From Alphaproteobacteria bacterium (lineage in GTDB: Bacteria; Pseudomonadota; Alphaproteobacteria; Caulobacterales; Parvularculaceae), in NCBI GenBank assembly GCA_016125455.1, contig WGLS01000018.1, forward strand, positions 1 to 64,000: a stretch of DNA of 64,000 bases, given 5' to 3'. A program made the translations under genes and the position numbers. Position 1 is the stretch's first letter; every line of letters begins with the position of its first letter. This document shows, one piece after another, positions 1 through 8,538 of the stretch. The notes under the pieces are model-generated. The model was given only the letters and a program-made list of their open reading frames with translations, was not told the origin of the DNA and made no database searches.

Positions 1-19
1 CCTGAGCGCCTTGCCGCCC

Positions 20-72
20 GCTGGCCCAGGCCGGTTCCACTCGTTTGAAAAGTTGCACCGGCCTGGGCCAGC
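20..72. repeat. Perfect 16-bp inverted repeat (hairpin)
   Basis: GCTGGCCCAGGCCGGT at 20-35 is the exact reverse complement of 57-72, with a 21-base loop. It lies just inside the tandem end repeats of the IS21-like element and probably belongs to it, perhaps ending transcription of the element's genes. There is no T-run after the stem, so a factor-independent terminator is not proven. Confidence 0.75.
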
Positions 73-86
73 TACCACCGCGCAGG

Positions 87-134
87 TGGGGTCAATTTTG
101 CACGCCGATAGGGGGTCAATTTTGCGCGCCGATT
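87..134. repeat. Two tandem 24-bp repeats of IS21-type terminus
   Basis: Copies at 87-110 and 111-134 share GGGGTCAATTTTGC followed by A or G and CGCCGAT. Direct repeats of this kind near the tip are typical of IS21-family ends, where they are the multiple transposase-binding sites. Confidence 0.7.
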
Positions 135-171
135 GACAGCCCTCAGGCTTCGGGCGCCAATGCCGCGATCT

Positions 172-303
172 TCAGTGTCGGTTTCTCCGGCACCTGTCGG
201 AACAATACTTCACGCTGGGCCAGTCACGCTCCCATTTCTTGCGCCAGGCGAACGGTCGCTGGCAGCTGAGGCACAATTTCTCAGGCAGATCACGCTTCCT
301 CAT
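172..303 (-). CDS. DUF2256 family small zinc-ribbon-like protein
   Basis: This is a 43-residue protein. It has two Cys pairs, CLSC (residues 11-14) and a C-x3-C pair (CSDRC, residues 34-38), with [13 protein letters not shown] between them and [12 protein letters not shown] at the C-terminus. That is the conserved DUF2256 signature of a C-x2-C, FxWRKKW and KYCSxRCR. The Cys spacing suggests one bound zinc, and the Arg/Lys/Trp content suggests nucleic-acid contact; both are inference, because the family has no established function. The ATG lies 5 bases after the stop of the FAD oxidoreductase gene, so the two are surely co-transcribed. In other proteobacteria DUF2256 genes often sit beside photolyase or FAD oxidoreductase genes. 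The stop codon is only about 33 bases from the IS21-like terminus, so insertion stopped just short of the gene. Confidence 0.8.
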   Translation of the reverse strand: MRKRDLPEKLCLSCQRPFAWRKKWERDWPSVKYCSDRCRRNRH

Positions 304-308
304 GATGG

Positions 309-1280
309 TTAAAGTTCCAGCCTTCCGATGACGGCCGCCGCCGCCAGGCCGCTCAGGTAGGCAGACTCAACCCGCGGCCCGAGACAGCCATCGCCGCACA
401 CGAATACAGTGCCCGTCTCGTCGCGGAGAAACGGCTCGCCCAACGGCTGCTCGACCTTGGCGAAGCGCCAGCGATGCACATCGCTATACATTACCTCTGA
501 TCCCTCGGAGCCGAGACAGGCAAGAGCCGCCGTGACCAGGTGCAAGAGCACGGCGTCTTTCTCCAGTTCGAGATTGTCCTGGCTCCAGGCCGGGTCGGCG
601 TGGGCAACCCAGGTCTCATCTGCGCAGGACCGGCCGGGTTTGCCAGAATTGCGCGCCAGCCAGGCAATATCGGGCGAAGGTTGACGCAGCACATCCGGGC
701 CGATTTCTGGCGAAGTCTTGAGGGCCAGCATCAAGGCCCAGCAGGGCGCCATCCGGATTGAAGCGAGCGATTTTTGAAGGTGCGGCGAAAAGGGCGTCAG
801 CGCCGTCGCCTGCGGGGCCGGCGCCGTGACAATGACGAAGTCAAAAAGATCGTCCCCGGCCGATCCATCGAAATCAAGCCGCCAGCCGTCCTTGAACCGT
901 TCGATGCTTCTGACGGTGGTCTCGGTGCGGACATCAAGCCCTTCGGCGGCTTGCTTGAGAAATCCATTCATGCCTGGAAGTGACACCAGCCAATCGCCGC
1001 CAAGAGCATGTTCGCCGCCGCCGCGCGGACGCCAGGCGGAAATGGTTTCCGGGCCGCACGCGTCAATGAATGTCCGGAACTCGGCAGATTTGGCCGTAAA
1101 ATATTGGGCGCCGTGATCAAACGACAGTGAGCTGGCGGTGCGGCGTGTTGCAAGCCGGCCGCCAATACCGCGGCTCTTCTCGAACACGATCGGTCTGAGG
1201 CCAAGCGTCTGGAGGTGGCGGGCACATGCGATGCCGGCCATGCCTGCGCCGATGACCGCTATCCTGGGCAAATGTTCCAT
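309..1280 (-). CDS. Renalase-like FAD/NAD(P)-dependent amine oxidoreductase
   Basis: The protein has 323 residues. The N-terminus carries the FAD dinucleotide-binding motif [13 protein letters not shown] (residues 11-23), then [14 protein letters not shown], the GG-[RK] motif of amine-oxidase-like flavoproteins, and a DHGAQYFTA stretch typical of renalase-like bacterial proteins. The C-terminus has the second FAD contact [15 protein letters not shown] (about residues 295-309), followed by a short helix. There is no signal peptide, so it should be cytoplasmic. Bacterial renalase-like proteins oxidise mis-reduced dihydronicotinamides, but the substrate cannot be read from the sequence. It heads a two-gene unit with the DUF2256 gene downstream and is divergent from the DUF3604 gene across 207 bases. 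Confidence 0.85.
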   Translation of the reverse strand: MEHLPRIAVIGAGMAGIACARHLQTLGLRPIVFEKSRGIGGRLATRRTASSLSFDHGAQYFTAKSAEFRTFIDACGPETISAWRPRGGGEHALGGDWLVSLPGMNGFLKQAAEGLDVRTETTVRSIERFKDGWRLDFDGSAGDDLFDFVIVTAPAPQATALTPFSPHLQKSLASIRMAPCWALMLALKTSPEIGPDVLRQPSPDIAWLARNSGKPGRSCADETWVAHADPAWSQDNLELEKDAVLLHLVTAALACLGSEGSEVMYSDVHRWRFAKVEQPLGEPFLRDETGTVFVCGDGCLGPRVESAYLSGLAAAAVIGRLEL

Positions 1281-1487
1281 CGATCGGCCTCGTGACTATC
1301 CAGGTTTGGGAAATGGGTCGTGCGGCGGCCGCGGCAAGCACCCGCCTGCGCGCTCCTGCGCGTCCGATATTTTGCCGCGCTGAGAACCAGACAGGTGTCG
1401 TTTGAAATCCCCAGAAGGGGGGTGCTTGATCCCGCTGATCTGCTGGTATCATGATGCGCTGGATAAAAAGCCAAAGGGGGGCGATCC

Positions 1488-3419
1488 ATGCGCTGGTTCT
1501 ATTGGGTGGGGCTGATTGTGCTTGCAGTTTTCGCTGCCGGCTATTTCTTCGTCCAGAACCGTTTGTCGGCGCCGGTTGTGAGCGACGCGCAACTTGCCCA
1601 GATGCAGCAAGCTGCAGAAGCGGAAGACGAATCCGCCTTTGTCATTCCTGCGCCGCAGCCCGCCACCTATCCTGGCGCCAATCCGCTCGGAAATCTGTAT
1701 TTCGGCGAGTTGCATGTGCATTCAAACCTTTCCTTTGACTCCTACATTTTCGGCAATCGCCTGACGCCCGAACAAGCCTATCAATTCGCGAAGGGGCAGC
1801 GCGTTACATCGCGGATCGGTGAGCCGATGCAGCTGGCGGCGGCGCTCGACTTTGCGGCGGTGACCGATCACGCCGAGGGCTTCGGCATGCATCGGCAATG
1901 CGCCGACGCTGATATCGGGGCGTCGATGAAAAAGCTCTGCACGCAGATGGAACGCCCCAGCGTAAGTCTCTTCCTGCAGCTGCGCGCGGAAGGGGAAAAA
2001 CGCCCGCCGGTCCGGTTGACGGGCAACAGTGCAGCTGAGGTGGCAAAGGCGGCGCGCTATGCTCAGGAAACCTGGGCCGAGATCGTGGCCGCCGCGGATG
2101 CGCACAATGTGCCTGGCCGCTTCACGACGTTTGCGGCCTATGAGTATTCACCGCCGCTGCCTGACGGCGGCAAGATCCACCGCAATGTCATTTTTCGTAA
2201 CAGCACGGTCCCGGGAAGCGCTGTGTCGGCTTATGATGCGCTCACCGAACTGGATCTGTGGGACAAGCTCAACGCCGGATGTCAGGCGCCTTGCGAGTTT
2301 CTGACGATACCGCACAATCCGAACAAGACCTGGGGGCTCGCCTTTGCGAACCACACGATTGACGGCGACGTCTATAACGAGGCTGATTGGCGTATGCGCG
2401 ACCGGGTCGAACCAATAGTTGAAATGTACCAGATCAAGGGCAATTCAGAATGCAGTCTCGGTGCCGGGACGACGGATGAAGAATGCGCATTCGAGCAGTT
2501 CCTTCCGCGCTGCGAGGAGGGAAAGGCGACAGGCTGCATCATGCCAACATCGATGGCACGCGACGGTTTAAAGATTGGCCTCGAGCTCGAAGATACAATC
2601 GGTATCAATCCCCTCGATTTCGGAATGATCGGCGCTTCCGATTCCCACAACTCCAATCCGGGCGATACAGAGGAATGGGACTTTCGCGGCATGTCGGGTC
2701 TGGTCAGCGCGACGGCCTTGAGGCGTCTCAGCGCGGGGCCTTCGGGCGACTACAGGGTTTTGTTCAACAATCCGGGCGGCCTTGCCGCGATCTGGGCCCC
2801 GGAGAATACAAGAGATGCCCTGTTTGACGCGATGCAGCGCAAGGAAGTCTATGCAACCAGCGGGACACGTATCCGGCTACGGATGTTTGGCAGTTTTGAC
2901 TTCGACGCGGGACTACCAGACCGCGCCGACCTGCTTGAAGCGGCCTACCGCGACGGTGTGCCAATGGGCGGCGCGCTGCAGGGCAAGCCGGATGCTGCGC
3001 CAGCTTTTCTGATCTGGGCCATGCAGGATCCGCTCAATGCGCCTCTGGACAAGGTGCAGATCGTCAAGGGCTGGACCGAGAAGGGAGTGACGTTCGAGAC
3101 GGTCCGCGATGTGATTTGCAGCGAGGGACGCGCCGTTGATCCCGATACACAACTTTGCCCGGCGACGACGGCGGAGGTTGACATCAACAACTGCGAATTT
3201 GAAAGGAAACGGGGCGCGTCGGAATTGAAGACGCTTTGGACCGATCCTGATTACCGCGCCGGACAGAATGCATTCTACTATGCGCGCGTTGTCCAGAACC
3301 CGACCTGCCGCTGGTCGACTTATGACAGCCTTCGCCTCGGTCGTGCCCCGCCAGGGAATGTTCCGGCAACCGTCACCGAAATGGCCTGGTCGTCGCCGAT
3401 CTGGGTGCGGCGGAACTGA
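1488..3419 (+). CDS. DUF3604 domain protein, membrane-anchored, PHP-like
   Basis: The protein has 643 residues. Residues 1-22 are hydrophobic (MRWFYWVGLIVLAVFAAGYFF), an uncleaved anchor or signal. From about residue 68 the DUF3604 core runs to the end, with NLYFGELHVHSNLSFDSY, an AAVTDHAEG motif and the GASDSHN motif near residue 383. These His and Asp residues are those expected of a PHP-type metal site. DUF3604 proteins are large exported proteins of unknown biochemical role, common in marine alpha- and gammaproteobacteria. Several Cys pairs in the middle and C-terminal parts fit disulfides in the periplasm. The start is preceded by AAAGGGGGG. It stands alone, with no partner gene downstream. 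Confidence 0.85.
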   Translation: MRWFYWVGLIVLAVFAAGYFFVQNRLSAPVVSDAQLAQMQQAAEAEDESAFVIPAPQPATYPGANPLGNLYFGELHVHSNLSFDSYIFGNRLTPEQAYQFAKGQRVTSRIGEPMQLAAALDFAAVTDHAEGFGMHRQCADADIGASMKKLCTQMERPSVSLFLQLRAEGEKRPPVRLTGNSAAEVAKAARYAQETWAEIVAAADAHNVPGRFTTFAAYEYSPPLPDGGKIHRNVIFRNSTVPGSAVSAYDALTELDLWDKLNAGCQAPCEFLTIPHNPNKTWGLAFANHTIDGDVYNEADWRMRDRVEPIVEMYQIKGNSECSLGAGTTDEECAFEQFLPRCEEGKATGCIMPTSMARDGLKIGLELEDTIGINPLDFGMIGASDSHNSNPGDTEEWDFRGMSGLVSATALRRLSAGPSGDYRVLFNNPGGLAAIWAPENTRDALFDAMQRKEVYATSGTRIRLRMFGSFDFDAGLPDRADLLEAAYRDGVPMGGALQGKPDAAPAFLIWAMQDPLNAPLDKVQIVKGWTEKGVTFETVRDVICSEGRAVDPDTQLCPATTAEVDINNCEFERKRGASELKTLWTDPDYRAGQNAFYYARVVQNPTCRWSTYDSLRLGRAPPGNVPATVTEMAWSSPIWVRRN

Positions 3420-3902
3420 TCAGCGCGCGCGAAGCGGCTGCAGAGAACGTTCCGGGATCAGAGCAAGTCGCCAGCACGCTGTCTTTGCTGCCGGGAGGCG
3501 CTGATTTTAGGCGGCGGGCCGCATAAACGTCGTTGCAACGCGCTCAAAGCGCTCCCACTCAGCCGGCCTGCGCGCAATGTTTGAGGCCGTGAATGAGGGG
3601 ATGCGGGTTTTGTCCCCTAAACGCCGCATCCCCGCCCCGGCGGCGTAAGGGGAAACGCTGACGAGACAGACACCGAGATGTATCGATTGCGACGGATTTC
3701 AAGCGGCAGGACCGTTGCGGTCTTGGCCAAATGTCTCGGCTGATGCGCAATGTGCTGGAAATCGCACCTTTAATGCCGGGACCCTCCAGGCGCGCCGTTG
3801 GAACGTGCCTCATACGAGGCGTGGCCGGCGCGGCGAAAAGGTGCCACAGTTTTTTAGCAAACCGCGTAGGAAGCTCCAAACGGCCGGTTCGAGGACAATA
3901 GA
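3420..3902. other. 483-bp gap without a recognised gene
   Basis: No convincing gene on either strand. It holds a perfect 10-bp inverted repeat, GGGGATGCGG at 3597-3606 and its complement at 3624-3633, with a 17-base loop and no T-run. On the minus strand a short frame running to a TAA at about 3520 could be the tail of a lost gene, but I do not recognise it. The promoter of the following lipoprotein gene should lie near the right end. Confidence 0.5.
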
Positions 3903-4301
3903 ATGAAACATCCCTGCCTGATCGCGCTTGCCGTATTGAGCTTGGCCGCCTGTGATCCGATCGACTGGAATGATCCGAACCGAGCCGGCGGTGTCACCGC
4001 TACCCCGTCTGCCGAAACATCATTTGTCGGCGTCTGGGGCGCCGACGACGTTCAGTGCGCGACGCCCCAGGAGCTTGAAACAGCACCGATGGCCATTAGT
4101 GAAACCGGCTACGATCAATACGAGACGCATTGTGCCTTCGACACGATTGAAGGGCAGGGGACGAATGTGTGGGTTGTTTCAGGCGCCTGCAGTGTTCAAG
4201 GCGACGCGCAGACATTTTCGATGGAATTGTCGATCAATGACGATCAGCTGACCTTGTCCAGCGAGGGGCAGTCTTACAGCGTTCTGCAGCGCTGCCCTTA
4301 G
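3903..4301 (+). CDS. Small lipoprotein, unknown function
   Basis: The protein has 132 residues with a short signal peptide and the lipobox LAAC (Cys17), so an outer- or inner-membrane lipoprotein is expected. The mature part, about 115 residues, begins DPIDWNDPN and then has a FVGVWGADDVQCATPQ segment typical of small lipocalin-like or 'VWG-x(3)-C' lipoproteins. Four further Cys residues (in VQCATP, THCAF, GACSVQ and LQRCP) could form two disulfides. Such short Trp/Cys-rich lipoproteins are frequent in Hyphomonadaceae and Rhodobacterales and have no assigned function. I recognise no specific family. It is monocistronic as far as can be seen. Confidence 0.75.
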   Translation: MKHPCLIALAVLSLAACDPIDWNDPNRAGGVTATPSAETSFVGVWGADDVQCATPQELETAPMAISETGYDQYETHCAFDTIEGQGTNVWVVSGACSVQGDAQTFSMELSINDDQLTLSSEGQSYSVLQRCP

Positions 4302-4474
4302 GCTGCGACCTTCGCTAGGGCGCGGGTTCAAACGCGTCTGGACGGCCGCGCCCCATTCTGGCGCCGAACCAGCCCGGCTAGACCGCACACGCCCGAGGCT
4401 TTTGCGAAGCGGGATGTTCCGCTTTCCCGCCAGGCGTCTTCGCGTTAGCTTGCGCCAAAGCCGGGGAGGCATGC

Positions 4475-5056
4475 ATGACCTATCTGATCCTTGGACTCGT
4501 GATCTTCTTCGCGGGCCATCTGTTTTCCGCATTCCGCAGCCGCGAGCCCGGCAAGGACATCAAGACGAGACTCGGCGCGGGCCCGTACATGGGCCTCTAC
4601 AGCCTGGTCTCGATCGCCGGCTTTGCGCTCATCGTCTGGGGCTATGGCGCAGCGCGTCCCGCGCCGATCCTCTACACGCCCCCGGCCTTCCTCGCGCACA
4701 TCAACCTGCTGCTCATGGTCTTCGCGATGATCCTGCTTGCGGCCGCCTATCTGCCGACCGGCCATATCAAGAAGGCGGTCAAGCATCCAATGCTGGCCGC
4801 GGTGAAGATCTGGGCCTTCGGGCACCTGCTGGCGAATGGTGAACTGAACTCGGTCCTGCTGTTCGCCAGCTTCCTGGCCTACGGGGTCATTGACCGGATC
4901 GCCGTCAAGAAGCGCGGCGACAATGGACCGGGTGCTGATGTCAAGGCGAACGTCATGGGAGATGTCGGCTCTGTGGCCGTGGGCCTCATCGCCTATGGCG
5001 CGATTGCGTTTTACCTGCACCCGATCCTGTTCGGCGTGCAGGCCATGCCTGGATAA
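4475..5056 (+). CDS. NnrU family integral membrane protein
   Basis: The protein has 193 residues and about five or six hydrophobic segments. It matches the NnrU family: the first helix ends in GHLFSAFRSREPG, followed by GLYSLVSIAGFALIVWGY, then a HPMLAAVKIWAFGHLLANG motif near residues 106-124, which is the most conserved part of NnrU. The family was named from denitrification gene clusters, but most members, like this one, lie elsewhere; a link to isoprenoid or carotenoid chemistry has been suggested for relatives. No nitrite or nitric oxide reductase genes are nearby. The second of two close ATGs is chosen, with GGGGAGG upstream. It ends 7 bases from the convergent gene. Confidence 0.85.
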   Translation: MTYLILGLVIFFAGHLFSAFRSREPGKDIKTRLGAGPYMGLYSLVSIAGFALIVWGYGAARPAPILYTPPAFLAHINLLLMVFAMILLAAAYLPTGHIKKAVKHPMLAAVKIWAFGHLLANGELNSVLLFASFLAYGVIDRIAVKKRGDNGPGADVKANVMGDVGSVAVGLIAYGAIAFYLHPILFGVQAMPG

Positions 5057-5063
5057 CCTTGCT

Positions 5064-5468
5064 TCAGCGGCGATCCGACCAACGTCCCACCAGTGGGGCG
5101 ACTGCCATTGCGGCAAGGCCGAAAGGAAACAGCGCGCCGCGCGCGACGTCATAGCCGGCGAGATAGTCGCTGAGGCTGAGCCCGGCAAAGCCGAGCGCCA
5201 TCGTGCTTTCGAAGGCGATCAGCACCGCGGCGCCCAGTAGGCCGATGCCGAGGGCCGGGGCGGCGGACCTTGCGCCGATCCAGGCTCCGAGGCCGAAAAC
5301 CGTCAACGTCACCATCGGAAACTCGATCAGATGACCCGCGCGTTCGCCGAATGCCGGTATCAGGACCAGCTGCCGCAAGACGCCGAACACGAAGCCGGCT
5401 GCAAAGCCGAGGCCGCCATAAGCGCCGCTCCATCCCAGAAGATGACGTAAGCCGGGTGGCATCAGCAT
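5064..5468 (-). CDS. Small hydrophobic membrane protein, unknown
   Basis: The protein has about 134 residues, and four hydrophobic stretches (about residues 10-30, 45-65, 68-90 and 103-125) predict four membrane helices. I recognise no family. A longer upstream reading exists, but the start at 5468 (MLMPPGLRHLLGW) is preferred because AGGACGG precedes it and the longer form would run into panB on the other strand. The gene is divergent from panB (52 bases apart) and convergent with the NnrU gene. A structural role or small transporter is possible but nothing visible supports either. Confidence 0.55.
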   Translation of the reverse strand: MLMPPGLRHLLGWSGAYGGLGFAAGFVFGVLRQLVLIPAFGERAGHLIEFPMVTLTVFGLGAWIGARSAAPALGIGLLGAAVLIAFESTMALGFAGLSLSDYLAGYDVARGALFPFGLAAMAVAPLVGRWSDRR

Positions 5469-5520
5469 TAACCGTCCTGTTTCCTTGCGGCCCGCGCCGG
5501 GCCGGGCTAATCGCAGGGCC

Positions 5521-6348
5521 ATGTCAAAGCAAACCCGCTCTGGCCGCAAGACGGTCAAGGATATCACTGCCGCCAAAGGGGCCACACCGCTGGTGTGCCT
5601 GACGGCCTATGACGCGCCGACGGCCGTCCTTCTGGACGAGCATGCAGACCTGCTGCTGGTCGGCGACAGTGTCGGCATGGTGGTCCACGGGCTGCCGTCT
5701 ACGGTCGGAGTGACGATGGAGATGATGATCCTGCACGGGCAAGCGGTCATGCGCGGCTCGGAAAAGGCCTTCGTCGTCGTCGATATGCCCTTCGGCTCGT
5801 ATGAGACGAACGCGGATCAGGCCTTCCTGAATGCGGCGCGGATCATGAAGGAGACCGGCTGCCAGGCCGTGAAGATCGAAAGCGGCGCCTATGCGGCGGC
5901 CCAGATCTCCCATCTTGTGGAACGAGGCGTTCCGGTCATGGGTCATGTCGGCCTGCGTCCCCAGGCGATCAATGTCGATGGCGGGTTTCGTGCCAAGGGC
6001 CGCACGGCCGGCGAGCGCGAGCGGGTCATTGCCGAGGCCCGGGCGGCCGAAGCGGCCGGCGCGTTTGCCATCGTGATTGAAGGCGTCGCGGAAGACCTGG
6101 CGGCCGAAATCACCGCTGAAGTGAGCTGTCCGACGATCGGCATCGGCGCCTCCAGCGCCTGCGATGGCCAGATCCTCGTCACGCCGGACCTGCTCGGCCT
6201 GTTCGAGTGGACGCCGAAGTTCGTGCGCCGTTATGCGGACCTCAACACCGTCGTGTCCGAGGCAGTCGCCGCCTATGCGGCCGATGTCCGGGCCCGCCGG
6301 TTCCCCGGATCGGCGGAAACCTACAGCCTGCGAAAACCTGAGGGCTAA
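5521..6348 (+). CDS. panB: 3-methyl-2-oxobutanoate hydroxymethyltransferase
   Basis: The protein has 275 residues, the normal length for PanB. It transfers a hydroxymethyl group from 5,10-methylene-tetrahydrofolate to alpha-ketoisovalerate, giving ketopantoate, the first committed step of pantothenate and CoA synthesis in the cytoplasm. The TIM-barrel motifs are clear: LTAYDAPTAVLLDE, VGDSVGMVVHGLPSTVGVT (metal-binding Asp), VVVDMPFGSYE, a VKIESG lysine motif and GHVGLRPQ. The start at 5521 gives MSKQTRSG, with GCAGGG just upstream; longer readings would overlap the divergent membrane-protein gene. No panC lies beside it. Confidence 0.96.
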   Translation: MSKQTRSGRKTVKDITAAKGATPLVCLTAYDAPTAVLLDEHADLLLVGDSVGMVVHGLPSTVGVTMEMMILHGQAVMRGSEKAFVVVDMPFGSYETNADQAFLNAARIMKETGCQAVKIESGAYAAAQISHLVERGVPVMGHVGLRPQAINVDGGFRAKGRTAGERERVIAEARAAEAAGAFAIVIEGVAEDLAAEITAEVSCPTIGIGASSACDGQILVTPDLLGLFEWTPKFVRRYADLNTVVSEAVAAYAADVRARRFPGSAETYSLRKPEG

Positions 6349-6427
6349 CAGCGCTCATCCGTTGCAGGCGCGCCGTGCCGCGTCTAGGTTCGCGCCGAAT
6401 CCCCGTTGAAGCCCGCCGGAGACACAC

Positions 6428-7141
6428 TTGTCCGACATTTTTACTGAAGTCGATGAAGGCGTACGCCAGGAAAAGCTGGCCAGCTGGTGGAGCCGCTGGC
6501 GGCCGTTCATCTATGGCGCGGTCGCCGTGCTCGTCGGATCGGTGGCGATCAACGAGTTCATCGTGAAGCCGCAGGCCGCCGCCTCCCGCGCCGCCCGGGC
6601 GCTGGAGCTGGAAAATGCCGTCAAGGCGCTCGAAGATGGCCGGTATGAGGAAGCCGAAGCGGCGTTCAAGGCGATTGTGGACGGCGGCTCCAAGCTTGCG
6701 CCGCTTGCGGCCAACTATCTGGCACAGACCCAGCTGGAAGGGCGCGGCGACGCCGCCGCCGCCGCTGACACGCTTGCGGCCATCGGCGGAACAGAAGGCG
6801 GCCCGTATGAACGCCTCGCGCTGCTGAAATCGGCTTACTTCCGCGCCGACACGCTTACCATGTCCGAGCTGGAAGCCACGCTCGGCGCCCTCGTCAACGA
6901 AGACACGGCGCTCGGCGCCCTCGCCCGTGAACTGATCGCTGCGAAGGCCTTTGCGGACGGCGACAATGCCCGTGCCCGCACCGAGTACAGCCGCCTCAAG
7001 TTCGATGCCGCGGCGCCCGCCGGTGTGGTGCAGCGCGCCGAAATCGCGCTCGATGCCATCCCGCTGCCGCCGGAAACTGCACCGGTAACGACCGCGCCGG
7101 AAACAGCGCCTGCCGAAGAGCCCCAGGAGACCGGCCAATGA
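6428..7141 (+). CDS. TPR-like membrane-anchored protein (YfgM/TPR_21 type)
   Basis: The protein has 237 residues. A short cytoplasmic N-terminus with acidic and Arg/Trp-rich segments (DEGVRQEKLASWWSRW) precedes one membrane helix at about residues 26-43. An alanine-rich periplasmic helical repeat domain with the Glu/Ala pattern of TPRs follows (YEEAEAAFKAIV). This is the plan of YfgM, which in gammaproteobacteria works with the SecYEG translocon and periplasmic chaperones. The neighbours agree: bamB overlaps its end by ATGA and der follows, the same yfgM-bamB-der order as in Escherichia coli. The start codon appears to be TTG, with CGGAGA upstream. The C-terminal tail is rich in Pro, Ala and Thr and poorly conserved. 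Confidence 0.85.
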   Translation: MSDIFTEVDEGVRQEKLASWWSRWRPFIYGAVAVLVGSVAINEFIVKPQAAASRAARALELENAVKALEDGRYEEAEAAFKAIVDGGSKLAPLAANYLAQTQLEGRGDAAAAADTLAAIGGTEGGPYERLALLKSAYFRADTLTMSELEATLGALVNEDTALGALARELIAAKAFADGDNARARTEYSRLKFDAAAPAGVVQRAEIALDAIPLPPETAPVTTAPETAPAEEPQETGQ

Positions 7142-8487
7142 AATTTTCCCGTAACGCTGTCGCCATTACGGCGCTGGCTTCGATTCTGGCGTTGAGTGCT
7201 TGCGTGAGCTTGCCGAGTTTCGGCGGAAACAAGAAAGAAGAGCTTGCCGCTGAAGAAAAGGCTGGCCGCATCACAATGGTGCTCGACCAGGAGCGGATTG
7301 CGCCGAGCGCAACCTTGACCGGGATCACTGTCGAGCTGCCTGAAGCCAAGGCTGTTCCGGCCTGGACCGAAGCGGGCGGCAATGCGACCAAGGTGATCGG
7401 CCATGTCATGGCCGCGCCGAAACTGGACATCGCCTGGCGCCGTTCGGTCGGCAAAGGCTCGTCCAACAAGAGCGCGCTGATCACCCCGCCGGTAACGAGC
7501 GAGACGATGATCTACACGCTGGACTCCAGCCAGACTGTGCGCGCCTCCAGCCTCAGCAACGGCTCGGAAGTCTGGACGAAAAAGCTGCGCGGCATTTCCA
7601 AGCGCGACAAGGCTGCGCTCGGCGGCGGGCTGGCGGTGGCCGGCGACACGCTCGTTGTGGCCAGCGGCTATGGCTACGTCATGGCGATGGATGCCGCGAC
7701 CGGCGACCAGAAATGGCGCCGCGATCTCGGTGCGCCGATGACCGGCTCGCCGACCGTCGATGATGGCAGCGTGTTCGTGAACTCCAACAACAATGAAGTT
7801 TTCGGCCTCGACCTGTCGAACGGCGACACGCTGTGGAGCGACCAGGCGATCTCGGAATCGGCCCGCGTTCTCGGCAGTTCCAGCGTCGCCTCCATCGAGG
7901 ACTTCGTGATCGCGCCGTTCTCGTCCGGCGAAATCATTGCCTATCTCGCGGCCAACGGCCGCCGCCTGTGGACGGATGCGCTGACCCAGGCTGGCCGGTT
8001 TACGCCGATCTCCGAAATCAACGATATCGGCTCGCGCCCGGTCCTCGGCGCCGGCCTCGTCTTCGCGTCGAGCCAGTCCGGCACGACGGCGGCCATTGAT
8101 GGGCGTAGTGGGAACCGCGTCTGGACCCAGCCGGTCGGATCGACCCATGCGCCGGCCCTGGTTGGCCGTTACCTGTTCGTGCTGGGCACCAATGACGAGC
8201 TGACCTGTCTCGATGCTGCGACCGGTGAAGCCTACTGGGTGACCCAGCTCCGCCAGTTCAAGGACAAGAACAAGAAGAAGAACCGGATCTCGTATTCCGG
8301 GCCCATCGTGGCCTCGAACCGGGTGATCGTGGTCTCCTCGCGGGGCGAGCTGTTGGCGTTCTCGCCGCAGGACGGCACGCAGACGGCCTCTTTGAAGCTG
8401 GGTGATACCGTGTATATCGAGCCGATTGCGGCGCAGGGGCGGCTGTACGTCCTCACGGACGACGCCAAGCTGATCGCCATCGACTAG
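7138..8487 (+). CDS. bamB: Outer membrane assembly lipoprotein, PQQ-like beta-propeller
   Basis: The protein has 449 residues. A signal peptide ends in the lipobox LSAC (Cys at about residue 22), then a linker and an eight-bladed beta-propeller built from PQQ-like blades, with repeated patterns such as GSEVWTKKL, GDQKWRRDLG, GDTLWSDQ and GRRLWTDAL. BamB is the lipoprotein subunit of the BAM complex that inserts outer-membrane beta-barrel proteins, acting from the periplasmic face. It is longer than E. coli BamB (392 residues), mostly from an N-terminal extension that is common in alphaproteobacteria. Its ATG overlaps the stop of the TPR protein gene, implying translational coupling, and der follows after 51 bases. 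Confidence 0.92.
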   Translation: MKFSRNAVAITALASILALSACVSLPSFGGNKKEELAAEEKAGRITMVLDQERIAPSATLTGITVELPEAKAVPAWTEAGGNATKVIGHVMAAPKLDIAWRRSVGKGSSNKSALITPPVTSETMIYTLDSSQTVRASSLSNGSEVWTKKLRGISKRDKAALGGGLAVAGDTLVVASGYGYVMAMDAATGDQKWRRDLGAPMTGSPTVDDGSVFVNSNNNEVFGLDLSNGDTLWSDQAISESARVLGSSSVASIEDFVIAPFSSGEIIAYLAANGRRLWTDALTQAGRFTPISEINDIGSRPVLGAGLVFASSQSGTTAAIDGRSGNRVWTQPVGSTHAPALVGRYLFVLGTNDELTCLDAATGEAYWVTQLRQFKDKNKKKNRISYSGPIVASNRVIVVSSRGELLAFSPQDGTQTASLKLGDTVYIEPIAAQGRLYVLTDDAKLIAID

Positions 8488-8538
8488 GGCCGGCGCCCGC
8501 AGCGCCGCGCCCTCTCACCTTTGAGGAGGGCTGAGGCC

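Larger units (their letters stand above)
1..139. mobile_element. Terminal end of an IS21-family-like insertion sequence (partial, runs off the left edge)
   Basis: The segment shows two hallmarks I associate with the 3' side of istA/istB elements: a long GC-rich hairpin (arms 20-35 and 57-72), then two tandem 24-base copies of a GGGGTCAATTTTGC-type repeat (87-110 and 111-134) finishing in a GATTGACA-like terminus near 138. IS21-type ends carry several such short internal repeats that bind the transposase. No istA or istB coding sequence lies inside the window, so the rest of the element would be to the left. No target-site duplication can be tested with only one end visible. Confidence 0.6.

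Noticed and set aside
3597-3633. Rho-independent terminator after the DUF3604 gene
   Set aside because: The ten-base inverted repeat has a 17-base loop and is about 180 bases from the stop with no T-run on either strand.
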